Source of the DNA: Labyrinthula sp. Ha
Lineage: Eukaryota; Sar; Bigyra; Labyrinthulida; Labyrinthulaceae
Assembly: GCA_015227615.1 (NCBI GenBank)
Contig: JAALGZ010000043.1
Coordinates: 124,001-188,000, forward strand
Direction of reading: 5' to 3'
DNA: 64,000 nt
The notes beneath the pieces were generated by a model, which saw only the letters and a list, made by a program, of their open reading frames with translations, ran no database searches and was not told where the DNA came from. Below are positions 13,101-23,178 of the stretch, one piece after another (positions within the stretch are counted from its first letter, which is position 1; every line of letters begins with the position of its first letter). The position numbers were made by a program, and so were the translations under genes.

Positions 13101-15087
13101 ATGATGTAAGAAAGAGAAAAGGGGTTCGTCCAAAGCTCTTCAGTTCCTATATCATTACTTCAAGGCAACTTATATATCCATAACATCAGTTCTCTTATAA
13201 ACCAGTAAGAAGGATATTTACATCTTTTTGGAAGTTACCTACATGAACTCCTTACTATTATCGGTAGCTTAGATTTACTTTTCTCTTTGCCTCATTAGCA
13301 AAGTCAATAATCTTAGATTAGACTCCTGTAGCTAGTTTATGTCGCCTAGAGCTTTTCAATGCCATGAGATAATTGTTAGAATATACATCACTGAGACTCA
13401 GGAGATACAGGTACGGAAGAAGTTTAATACAATAACATTGAATTAGGGTTATATAATTAAAGTTGACATGGCCCGTGTCATTTGGGCTCTCTTAGTACAT
13501 GATGCAGACAGAATATACCTCTATATATTAAAACTACAGCTATGAGCCTATGGTATATGAGAATTTAAGTTCCCATTTTGCTGGGTAAACTCATTTCTTT
13601 AATTCCTATTAAATAAGGACTTAAAATAATGGCCATTTATCATATGAAGGTTTTCTATTCCATAGAAAGATGATGTATTACTTTATAGTCCCCGATCTAC
13701 TATATCAATGAATTTTATAAAGATTGGGAAATTTATATTTTAATAATCCAATGTATGTTAACATGTCGCTAATGAACTGGGCCTATATCTATCTTCGAAA
13801 ATTTTATTAACTGTATTGTAACTCAAATGCAGAAAACATTCTACTTGCTTCAAAGCCTAAGTCAAACCTATTATCCAAATTGATTTCAGTTGCAGTTGTT
13901 TATAGTTGCAAATTTTCTCCAGCAATTATTTCTGTATTAATATATGTACACTAATAGGATATGATATGTTCAACTTGAAATCTCTAGCTAATATATTCCT
14001 AAAAACTCGCACTAACTTTGTCTTTGGAGGTTAAGCTATATGAATTTGCTTAAATATGTAGTTATTGTTGGTTTGAATATCCTTTGAACTCCTCTATGTA
14101 AGTAAGAATCTCTAAAAATTCCAAAATTAGCACTTACTCGCCTTTCAGGAAGTATATAATACTCTAAGTTTTTCTGACCCACCAGTGGCCCGTCTGTAAG
14201 ACATTTTATTTATTGGAACAGACATTAGCTGTTAAACCAATATCCAATAACATCAAGGTCGTTAATAAATTAAACTGTGCTCGTTAACCCTTTTCTAAAA
14301 GAGAGTTGGCTCAATTACATACTCTATTATTGAAAACTGTTTGCTCAAAGAATAAAATATCGCGATTCACACTTTTAAATTTTGAAGACCTCATTTCTGG
14401 TACAGAGAATAAACCCTAATATATCAAATGGTAATAAAAGTATATATTTTTCAAAATTGGTAAGAACTAACGTTGTGATGATCAAAGAGCCAAATCAAGC
14501 TGACTACAATGAATAATACAAGCATCTGTTCCTTACGTAGTTGAGTCTTACAGAGGCAAACAAAGCTGTATGGCGATGCAAGTTATTCCATTTCATACTA
14601 AAAAATATCAGTTAAAATTTAACTTTTCATTTTTTAAGATAAGAAAAACGATATACATTCAAGTTTGAAACAGAAAATAAAATGCAAGGCCAACGTCAGT
14701 ACCCCCAAATACCAAACTCCAGAGTGGATGATTAAATTCGTTTTATATTACCCTCATGTGACAAGCAGAAATATAACTATTGGATCATAAGATTTATATT
14801 TATAGGTAGAATAACAGTTCTTCCTAGAGCTGTGCTGTAAATTATGTGACTTGTATTTCTATAAGCAACAATTAACAACTCAATTGATGTAATTCATAAG
14901 AAGAAATTAGTACTAAATCGTCGAGAGGATTTACATAATATTATAATTAAGAATTTCATTCAATTCAACTTAGTTTCAAAGTAAAACTAGCAAATAATTT
15001 GAATGAGTCGTAAGAAATAGTTTTGTGTCTTATTTTGGGAAACCATTTCTTGTTATCACAATATGATATTACTGGAGCAGTGTCAGT
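10161..15087. other. gene desert, no confident gene
   Basis: About 4.9 kb of AT-rich sequence. The longest open frames are 110 codons on the minus strand (10557-10889) and 87 codons on the plus strand (11353-11616). Neither shows a conserved domain, and both are within what chance allows in this composition. I saw no tRNA, tandem array or paired transposon ends. Confidence 0.6.
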
Positions 15088-16008
15088 ATGCCAAAAATTT
15101 TAGCATGGGGCAAGGATCCTCTCTTTTCTAGTTCCTGTAAGCTCCTCATTCGCCATATCTTTACTTTAGTGAAAGAAGAAATTATATTTGATAGTATAGA
15201 AAAATATCCTTTTGTTTTGCTTAGTCTTCACCCCATCCGCTTCGTTGAAATTGTTGCATACGTAGTTTCGAAGAAGAATCTTTTTAATCGAACAGTCTAT
15301 GAGTTGGATGATTTTTCTGGAAAAACTATTGAAGCTGTTAGCTTTTTTCAGCTGAATGACGACTTTCTTCCTCGATTAAATAAACAATATAAGTTTTTAG
15401 CGAAGCTGAAACAGGGAAAGCATGGAACTGAGCTAATTATTAACTCGTTCTCATCAATAGAAAACAAAAATGAGGAGTTTCTACATTGGTTAGAGGTAAA
15501 AGATTTATTGAACACAACCTATTCGAAACCATTTAATGAAATAGTTTCCAACAGGCTAGTACACAGAAACCTAGCTAAACGAATCTATGACTGGATGAAC
15601 ACGAGACGAAAGATTTTAAAACCTAATTTGGAAAACGCTTTAGCTTTGATGGATGAAACTTCATTCTCTTTACTTGATATTAAGACAGTTTTCTTTGATA
15701 TTGACTCTGCTTCACTTGAAAGTGCTCTTCAAATCCTTTTAGCAGAAGGATATTTACTGCAGGAGGAAATTCTGGATAATAAGAAAGGTTTTGTGTTAGT
15801 TACACATGAAGCAATACTTGCTCCTGAGATTCTGGATATCTTTAGTACATCAAAAAAGAAATTTACACCAGCAGCGTTAGCTTCCTTGGTGAAATCTCAG
15901 TGTTCTCGACTACAGCAGCTTCCCATCACCAGAATTGAAGTTTCAGTAGAGCGTCTTTTGGAGGAGGAATTTTTTTCTCTAGATCCAGATGGTTTTCTCA
16001 AACTCTAA
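15088..16008 (+). CDS. STN1: CST complex subunit STN1 (telomere end protection)
   Basis: A 306-aa intronless ORF that I read as STN1, the OB-fold partner of TEN1 and CTC1 in the CST complex. CST binds single-stranded telomeric DNA and recruits DNA polymerase alpha-primase for C-strand fill-in. From memory of human STN1, the N-terminus aligns in order: AWGKDPLF with the LWGLDPVF block, LHPIRFVEIVAYV with the GHPIKQVDVLGTV block, YELDDFSGKTI with the GVDDSTGVI block, and a WLEVKDLLNTTYSKPF segment with the end of the OB domain. After residue 170 comes a helical region consistent with the winged-helix C-terminal domain. It overlaps SPT5 tail-to-tail by 3 bases at the stop codons. The alternative, another RPA2-like OB protein, is less likely given the block order. 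Confidence 0.8.
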   Translation: MPKILAWGKDPLFSSSCKLLIRHIFTLVKEEIIFDSIEKYPFVLLSLHPIRFVEIVAYVVSKKNLFNRTVYELDDFSGKTIEAVSFFQLNDDFLPRLNKQYKFLAKLKQGKHGTELIINSFSSIENKNEEFLHWLEVKDLLNTTYSKPFNEIVSNRLVHRNLAKRIYDWMNTRRKILKPNLENALALMDETSFSLLDIKTVFFDIDSASLESALQILLAEGYLLQEEILDNKKGFVLVTHEAILAPEILDIFSTSKKKFTPAALASLVKSQCSRLQQLPITRIEVSVERLLEEEFFSLDPDGFLKL

Positions 16009-18776
16009 ACATCTAAATTATCCCGCTGTTCAAGAACCAGTTCGCCATCCTTTTCAAGTTGAATGAACACATCATCTCCATCTACAGCTTGAACCAACCC
16101 GTGCTGACCTTCATGATTGCCAGTTTTAATTTTTACTCTTCTTTTATCTGCAAACTCTCCTAGTTCGTTCCCAGCATCAATTTCAGCTGCTCCTGGGGTT
16201 TTCAGGGCCATCCCTGCACCAGGAGTTTTCACGGACCAGGATTCACTGCCCGGACCGGGGGTCTGAACTGTAGTTACAGCAGGAGTTTGCATTGTTGATA
16301 CTCCAGGGGTTTTGACAAAAGATACACCTGGGGTATTAACAGTGGATGGGCCAGGTGTTTTGACAAAAGATGGACCTGGGGTCTTAACAGTGGACAGCCC
16401 AGGTGTTTTGATTGAAGCATAGTTATGCGAATCAACTGCAACGGTTGCTACTCCAGGGGTTTTTACAGGCATGGAACTAAGTTCAGTTAACTTCTCCTCA
16501 GCCTGAGCGTGCATTTCATCATAATTAATTGAAGATGTGGGTTGATGAGTGGGAGTAGCATTACCCTTTGTAACTAAAAATTTTCGTCGTGCTGGTTTTT
16601 GGGTTTCTGGAACTGTCGAAGGCTTTGAACTTTTCATTGTTATGACATGATTCTTCGGCAATGTAATTGTTTTGCTCTTGGAATGCAACTCTACTTTGAC
16701 CTTAGGACCTTGATTTCCAGTTACCATACCAACGTAACCTTTATATCTTCCTCTTGTAATTTTCACAGTTTCTCCCTTTAGATCGTCAAATTGGACTCGT
16801 TGATGGTTCCTGGAACCAAATCCAGACCTTGAACCTCTTTTTTCAAAGCCACGCGAAGGAGATGAACTTTGAAACAACGGGTTCATCTGATTAGATCCAA
16901 AGGAAACACGTTTTTCTTTCGCTTGAACTTCGTTACTTTTTGTGGAGGTCAGCAGCTGACAACTCCTTGAAGGCACAACTAAAATTCCTGCATCAGTAAG
17001 TAAGTGTTTTGAGTGCACAAAAAGAATAGACTTGTCAATAAGTTTAACTATTCCTTCACTTCCTTTATGCTTCCCGGAAAGGACGCGTACAGTATCATTA
17101 ATCTTAGCAACTCCATTTGACGTTGAAGCACCTAATCTCGTTAATTTAAAAGGTTGAAGTTTTGAAACAATGGTGCTAACAGGCCTTTGCAAGACACCTG
17201 AATATGCTGCCACTCCTAGGACTCCATCTGCCACGGAAACAACAATGCCAATTGAACCATCACTTGCTCGAATTCGATCATAAAGTTTGTATCCAGAGCT
17301 CATGTCAGTTCCCCCTGAAACTTCTCTAGTATGCTGCAAATAATTAGCATCCACTGTTATCTCCTTGGACGAAACATCTAAGTATACAACTACCTGACCA
17401 GCATCTACTTGTACCACAGACCCGGTAGCACCTTTATGAATACCAGTCAGAACTTTGACTCTTTCCCCGTTGGCAAACAATTTAGCAAGCTCGCTAGGTG
17501 CAAATTCTAGATCTCCGAGTTCTGTCTTCTTAATAGGTCGAAGTTTCACTGACGAAGGATTAACTTCAATAACTTTTCCTGCAAGATCCTGAAGTTGTCC
17601 TGATATGACAACTGCTAAATCTCCTACTGATAGATGGTTCGAAGTTTCCTGGACCAAATCTGATGGAACCTCACCATTCTTGACCAGTCCAAGTAAATTT
17701 AACTCATCTATAGTAGGTGAAATTTGATCCGTTTTCAAAGAGCGAGTATTTATTTCCTTGACAAGATATCCATCAATAAAATAAGATTCCAAGAGATGAA
17801 CATATTGAGCAGAAACTCCAAGCGGTTCAAAAGTTACTTCTTCAGCTGCACTTTCATCCAACATCTGGTTCAGCCTAGACAAATTTAATAAAGCAGGGTC
17901 AGCATCTTTCCTAAACTCCTTTTTTGTAGTAGCCCCATTTTCAATCCATCTCGAGAACCCATCATAGTCAATTCTGGGAACCATCTTAATTACCGCTTTG
18001 TTTAAACTTAAGGGGCGCATCACCTGAGCTAAGTCGCCGGGGTAACCTTTAATTCGAACCAGTTGACCCTTTTTAAGGGGTTTCTTAACGTTGGATTCGC
18101 CTTTTACACCCATAACAGAAACCATCTCGCTTAATGGGATCAGTGTAAGTTTCTGAAAAACACCCCTCAGACCATGCAAAGCAGATTTAACACTTTGTTC
18201 TGATCTTGATTCAACATAAATATAACCTTTTCCACCTGGATGAGTTACTGAAGTGATGTCCATGCCTTTCTGCAAAAAATTTCTCTTCGAACCAGAAGTC
18301 GCAATGTATTTATTCATCAACTTGATCACCAATAAGGTTTCTTCTCCTGGTTTACATCGTATTGCATAAAGTCTAGGGTCAGTAACTGTAGGAAGGTTGG
18401 CATTTCTAGATAATTGAACTCCTCCTCGTGCTTGTGAACCTTTTGGAATTGATCTTTGCCTATGCCGTGCTTCTAGATCTCTTGCAATATCGGCCTCAGA
18501 CCTTTCCTGGAAGGCTTCCTTTAGCATTCTTCGCTCATCATACTTTCTTTGAGTTTCTCTTTCATGACGAGTAAGTTCCGCACGCGAAACTTGTGGCTCT
18601 TCATCAACGTCAGATTCTTCATCACCACTTGTGACGTCTACTTCTTCTTCAAATAAATTATTTCTTGCAGATTTAGAAGGTTTTGATGGTCTTTTTTGCT
18701 TTTTCTTTCTTTTCACTGGTGCAGTTGTCTCTTCGCCGTATGAGGAGGCTAAGGATGAGTCGTCTGAATCGCTCAT
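16005..18776 (-). CDS. SPT5: transcription elongation factor SPT5 (DSIF large subunit), 923 aa
   Basis: With SPT4 this forms DSIF, which rides on RNA polymerase II and controls pausing and processivity. In order: an acidic and basic disordered N-terminus with an RKKKQKR patch (residues 1-125); an NGN domain (about 130-215); then a series of KOW domains, seen as VRIKGYPGDLAQV (near 237), VKVLTGIHKGATGSVV, VRVLSGKHKGSEGIVK and VKITRGRYKGYVGMV. A C-terminal repeat region lies at about 768-860, with roughly ten T-P-G units (mostly VKTPG plus three or four residues), followed by a last KOW (VKIKTGNHEGQHGLV). The Thr-Pro repeats are the expected targets of CDK9-type kinases. The gene is intronless, and its length is in the usual range for the family. 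Its 3' end overlaps STN1. Confidence 0.97.
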   Translation of the reverse strand: MSDSDDSSLASSYGEETTAPVKRKKKQKRPSKPSKSARNNLFEEEVDVTSGDEESDVDEEPQVSRAELTRHERETQRKYDERRMLKEAFQERSEADIARDLEARHRQRSIPKGSQARGGVQLSRNANLPTVTDPRLYAIRCKPGEETLLVIKLMNKYIATSGSKRNFLQKGMDITSVTHPGGKGYIYVESRSEQSVKSALHGLRGVFQKLTLIPLSEMVSVMGVKGESNVKKPLKKGQLVRIKGYPGDLAQVMRPLSLNKAVIKMVPRIDYDGFSRWIENGATTKKEFRKDADPALLNLSRLNQMLDESAAEEVTFEPLGVSAQYVHLLESYFIDGYLVKEINTRSLKTDQISPTIDELNLLGLVKNGEVPSDLVQETSNHLSVGDLAVVISGQLQDLAGKVIEVNPSSVKLRPIKKTELGDLEFAPSELAKLFANGERVKVLTGIHKGATGSVVQVDAGQVVVYLDVSSKEITVDANYLQHTREVSGGTDMSSGYKLYDRIRASDGSIGIVVSVADGVLGVAAYSGVLQRPVSTIVSKLQPFKLTRLGASTSNGVAKINDTVRVLSGKHKGSEGIVKLIDKSILFVHSKHLLTDAGILVVPSRSCQLLTSTKSNEVQAKEKRVSFGSNQMNPLFQSSSPSRGFEKRGSRSGFGSRNHQRVQFDDLKGETVKITRGRYKGYVGMVTGNQGPKVKVELHSKSKTITLPKNHVITMKSSKPSTVPETQKPARRKFLVTKGNATPTHQPTSSINYDEMHAQAEEKLTELSSMPVKTPGVATVAVDSHNYASIKTPGLSTVKTPGPSFVKTPGPSTVNTPGVSFVKTPGVSTMQTPAVTTVQTPGPGSESWSVKTPGAGMALKTPGAAEIDAGNELGEFADKRRVKIKTGNHEGQHGLVQAVDGDDVFIQLEKDGELVLEQRDNLDV

Positions 18777-18849
18777 ACTTATTTTTTATTCGAATTGATA
18801 TTTTTGCAGATCGCGAGTAATTTTCACAATATCCTTTTTACTAAATCGC
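18777..18849. promoter_or_regulatory. short divergent spacer between SPT5 and tRNA-Thr
   Basis: Only 73 bp separate the SPT5 start codon from the tRNA 5' end on the opposite strand, so the SPT5 5' UTR and promoter must lie in or overlap the tRNA region. Short T-rich runs are present; no strict TATA box was identified. Confidence 0.4.
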
Positions 18850-18921
18850 GCTTGCTTAGCTTAGGGGTAGAGCATTCGCTTCGTAAGCGAAAGGTCGATG
18901 GTTCGAATCCGTCAGTGAGCA
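18850..18921 (+). tRNA. tRNA-Thr (anticodon CGU)
   Basis: The cloverleaf folds by eye. The 7-bp acceptor is GCTTGCT with AGTGAGC (two G-T pairs). The D arm contains GGGGTAGAGC. The anticodon stem TTCGC/GCGAA encloses the loop TTCGTAA with anticodon CGT at 18882-18884. The T arm is GATGG-TTCGAAT-CCGTC, and the discriminator is A. It has no intron, and CCA is not encoded. A short T run follows shortly downstream, in keeping with Pol III termination. It decodes ACG. Confidence 0.93.
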
Positions 18922-19938
18922 GTAACATTGTGTCGTTTTGTTACGAAGTTAGGGAAATTGTAAGATGTTTTGGTCATGGGATAACAATAATTTCAATAAA
19001 GTTCTAATTATTTTAACTACTGAAATATGTTAGATAACCTTGCTTATGCGAAGTGACTTAATATTTCAAGCTTTAAGCCTAATTTAAAAATACTGAAAAA
19101 ATTTTTGGATAAGTCTTTGCGAAACTGATTTCTTGGTTCACGAACTGCTCCTTATGTTAAAATCAACCTCAATTATAAGAGCGAAAAATAGAAAAAGCAT
19201 GATGAATCATCCTTATTGACTTATAGTAGGCAAAAAAACACACGATTACGGCGTGACATTTTCTACATTTGATTGATTAGAACTGGACTTGAGCGAGTTC
19301 GCTCCTTGGTTAATTCGTCTCTTCTTCTTCCTCGTGAACCTAATATTTCTGTTGTTTGAGTTCATAGTATTAGCATCTAGCTGAAAAATGTCGCACTGGG
19401 CCTTGAGACCACAGTTCTGTCCCTCTCTAATCGTATTTTTCACTGGAATAGGGATAATGTCTTCACACTAGAAAAACAAATTTTGAGAGTCTAGACACCA
19501 TTTACAGCAGAGGTTATTAACGCAAGGTAGCTCAGGTATGGCTAGGGGTGCCGTTTGATATTATCATGATATATCAAGTGAGTTTGAGTTTTTTGTCAGA
19601 CACTTTGAGTGAGTTATCATAATATTATGAGTATGATTTCAGGTTTTGAGCTTGTGGTTCACGTTTTTCTTATATTTTTATACTTTGACTTTTTGATATT
19701 TTCCAACTTTCTCACTTTCAAGCATACCCTGTAAGTTTGGTGAAAGCTTCCCCAGTCCATGGGAATTAAACCTATGACAAGCGCCCCATCTTTCACATCA
19801 TCCCCAGCTGCGCAAGGGACTTTATATCGAAATGCATCCTATTGCCAGTAATATGGCAAATCATAATTTCCCAAAATTTTGAAATTAGAACGCAAATATT
19901 ATCTAAGAATAATAACATACCTAAGCAAGAAAACTACT
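18922..19938. other. intergenic, no confident gene
   Basis: About 1 kb of AT-rich DNA between tRNA-Thr and a possible ORF. A 65-codon minus-strand frame at 19246-19443 carries a basic RKKKRR patch and an Asn/Ser-rich tail, but it has no recognisable family and may be chance. Confidence 0.5.
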
Positions 19939-20268
19939 ATGAGTAACAACAAAGACACTCAGAATACGACAGGTTCAAACCCTGCAAATTGTGAAAAAAT
20001 GAGCACTGATAGTAGTAGAAGCCTCATAGTAACTAAAAAGACTTTTTGGATGTACGAAGAGGACTTCCACTACTCTCAACTCTTGAGAAAAGAAGAGAGA
20101 AAAGTATTCAATAGCTGGTGTCGAGTTATTAAGGAAATGAACAAGGAGATTTATACGTTAAACGAGCAGAAGCACAATTTAAGAGACAGAATTGCGGGTG
20201 GACATCAACCTCATAATCCAACTCCTTCTGTTGAACTTGTTGAAACTTTAGATGGCAAAGTTGAATAG
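19939..20268 (+). CDS. possible hypothetical protein, 109 aa
   Basis: From the ATG at 19939 the frame gives a hydrophilic protein. The first 35 residues are rich in Ser, Thr and Asn. A charged helical segment follows (LRKEERKVFNSW and IKEMNKEIYTLNEQK), which could form a short coiled coil. The frame is open further upstream to an ATG at 19879. No family was recognised, and the surrounding 19-23 kb region looks decayed, so this may be a remnant rather than a working gene. Confidence 0.35.
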   Translation: MSNNKDTQNTTGSNPANCEKMSTDSSRSLIVTKKTFWMYEEDFHYSQLLRKEERKVFNSWCRVIKEMNKEIYTLNEQKHNLRDRIAGGHQPHNPTPSVELVETLDGKVE

Positions 20269-20589
20269 GAAGTAAGTTATTGTTTGGTACATAAATGGAA
20301 GTTAGTGTGAGTTCTCTTCCCACAGCGTTTTCCCTTCCTACTTATGGTTTGAGTAGATTGCGTTTTAGCTTAAAATGGTTTAGCTAGTTTGAGTTATGTA
20401 TTTTTGTGCTGCTATATATATTGAGATTCTGGTAGAAGCAACAATTCTATTGGATATCATAGTGAAAAATCAAAGTACATCTACTCTGTTTCGACAATGG
20501 GTTTGAATTTTTAGCTTTAAAGTTTGTTTTCCATTAAACTGGTTTTAAAGCGCCAAAAAATGTGCAAACCAAACCTTAATACTTAAATT
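20269..20589. other. intergenic, nothing recognised
   Basis: AT-rich sequence between the possible 109-aa ORF and the decayed minus-strand region. I see no gene, tRNA or repeat in it. Confidence 0.5.
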
Positions 20590-21839
20590 TGGTCAAAAAG
20601 TGACTCTTCTTGGTCATTTTTAGGGTTACACCTTTTCATTTTTAGATAGTTAATCCATACGGGGGAATACAATGCGGCCATAACCATGAACATGCTAACT
20701 CCGCAAGCTAAATTCTCTTCCATTTATTTTATCCAGTTTCTTTGTTTCCCTAAACACCTAAATTTTAAGACTCAAAACATTTAAATCTTGAAAACTCAAA
20801 CAAGAGTTGGTAAATGACCCTTGGGCCATATGATTCAAATTTAATTTGGAAAATTTTGACATATTAAGAAACTCAAATATCATTTGAGGAGTATGAAAAC
20901 ACCAAAAAAAATCAAAACTCAAAAAATTTGATAATACCATTTGAGTTTTGATTTTTTTCCTTAAACCATGCCCCTAGATATGGCCTACTCGCATCCATCT
21001 TCTCAATTACCGCATCTTTGTTCAATATTGCTAGCAGTTCCTCATTGGGCATATGTTCAAAATCTTCAGTGTAACCAAAAGCACGCCAAGAGGCGTAGAA
21101 ACTCTTACTGGCGTTTCCATTTCCAATGCAGTTTTCCGTGAAGAATTCTATTATCTATAAGCTTAATAACATTTGATGAAAAGAAACTGGATCAGGCGAT
21201 ACTCTGTTATTAACACTGGTCACTTGGTGAGGAAAAATTTACATCTTACTTGAAGTACCCATTAACGAAGCTACCTGAAATCTTTGAGCTTTCTTTCTGC
21301 GGTCATAATGTGAACTTAACTAGTAAATTTGGTACCTAGGCTATTAGCAAAATCATTTAAATTCTCACATGGGTAAGTTTTCAGAGAAAAAATAATACCA
21401 ATAGTAAGACCACCTTTAGTTTCATGAACTCTAATGTGTCAGAAATTGTTTTTGGACAGATTGATGGCTTCTTCCGGAAAATGAATACTCTTGGTCGCAA
21501 AATCAGAATCATTTCCTCCGAGATGAGATCCAAAGTAATCGTTCAAAACCGGTTTCCTTCTAGGGATTAAGTGTACCTGGGGTGCTGGTTGCGTGGAACA
21601 ATTTACATTTCTAGGCAAACTTGAAGTTGTTAATGTAGTTATTGGACATTTATTTGTTTTTCTAAATTCAGCAAAACTCTCCAGTTGAGAAACAAAAAAA
21701 GATCATTATCGGTTTGAGGAGTTCCGAAGATAGAGAGCAGCCTTTTGTATTCTGCAGAATCCGTCTTGAAAACTTTTCTTGAAGCTTCACCTACCTGTGT
21801 ATGTGTAAGGTCTTCTTGCCCCGTATCATTTCCACTCAT
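20590..21839 (-). pseudogene. decayed coding-like region of unrecognised origin
   Basis: Several stretches on the minus strand read like protein but do not form one intact gene. The first begins at an ATG at 21837-21839. Another lies around 20914-21150, with a composition rich in Phe, Trp, Glu and Asn (SKSFYASWRAFGYTEDF). A third is short, near 20590-20725. The pieces point the same way, and I take them as a broken fossil of one gene or mobile element. No reverse transcriptase, integrase, capsid or transposase motif was recognised, so the family is unknown. Confidence 0.35.
20904..20958. repeat. perfect-looking hairpin with about 19-bp arms
   Basis: AAAAAAAATCAAAACTCAAA (20904-20923) is followed about 16 bases later by its inverted copy TTTGAGTTTTGATTTTTTT (20940-20958). 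Further ACTCAAA-like words are clustered between 20768 and 20890. The hairpin sits at the 3' side of the decayed minus-strand region. It could be a transposon end, a foldback element or an RNA 3' structure. Confidence 0.6.
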
Positions 21840-23178
21840 TTTCTTTAAATAAAACTTGTAATAAGCTTTGTAATGACTTTATAACAACTACAACCTTAAC
21901 TTTTTATATAGTTCATGTTCAAAAATGTTAGCAAATGAATACTGCTGTTCGTGACCAACCCAGGAGAAAACCTCAGAACAAAGCAACTACACAACAACCT
22001 TGTGTTCCTGTATAATTGTAAAAAGCGATTTTAAACCTCTCGTTTTTTATTTAATTCGCCAAGATTATTATTCAATTCTCTTAGGAATACTTCTACCTGG
22101 TTTGCAAAGAAAAAAATTACCTTTAAGTTTTCTATATTTTATAATTCATGCTACCCAGTTTAATTTTTGGTGATATATCAGCTGCTTGAGAATGGGGGGA
22201 AATTTGTTGAAGAGACTGAATCAGGTGACTATAATTTTTAAGTTTTCAAGAAGTTAAGAAAACAGTTTCTGAGGATGCTTTAAGAGAAAGGTGAAATTAA
22301 GTAGCTGTTAAATCAAGTTGATCTTTATCTAATTTTCACCACTTATACCCACTTTGCTCGTAGTTCTTCTCAAAACAGAGTTGATTTTATTTTTTTCTCT
22401 TTGTTCTAGTTTTTCCTATGTTCTCAAGATCTAAAATATTAAAATGAAGAATTTTGTAGCCTAGTCTGTGTACATTGAATCAGTTATGGACTATAATTTT
22501 GTTATCAATTGACAGAATGAAACAGTAGGTAGATAGTTTAGGAAATTAAAAAGGAATCAATCTTATGACATTATCTATCAAGAAACAACAGCAATAACAG
22601 CAACGCTAACTTAAAGCCAAAAAAACAACACGAGTATACTGCCTTGGGAAAGTACTAACCCATAAAAAACTTTTAAAGTAACAAGAGGAAATGCTTTTGG
22701 ATATTTCCGTGCTACACCTGAGCTTTTTACTTTCGATCAAAACCGCAAATTCCTGGTTGAATTCATCATAAATGCTTAATGTTCTTGTGAGTATATTTGC
22801 TTCAGCTTTGAGTGTTTGATTGTTCGATATTTCATGTCGAGTAGACAAAAGTCTCAAGTACGAAGTTTGAATTTTCAGAGCAACTTAATCAAATAAAGTT
22901 GGCCTAAAGGTGCGTACAAGCTAAAATTCTTTGAATCGTTCTCCAATATTGGATATTGATCTATTACAATTTACAAACATCCTCTCTCTCTGAATACAAG
23001 TCTGACACAGTGGTTATCAAACAGTTCCCTGATAAATAAGAATTTTATACCAAGCAAAATTCATTGAGAGTAAATTTGTTAACAGGAGGCGCTGACAAAT
23101 GATACTAGTAAAGAAATAAACCTGTTAGATAAATACATATCTACCACTACTCCCATCTTCTCTAACATATCTCCAAAC
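21840..23178. other. intergenic, no confident gene
   Basis: About 1.3 kb between the decayed region and the 3' end of the UbiB-fusion gene. An 83-codon frame on the minus strand (22606-22857) has no ATG at all and no domain. Nothing else is recognised. Confidence 0.55.

Noticed and set aside
19968-19990. AGGTTCAAACCCT, like a tRNA T loop
   Set aside because: No cloverleaf forms; it lies inside a possible ORF.
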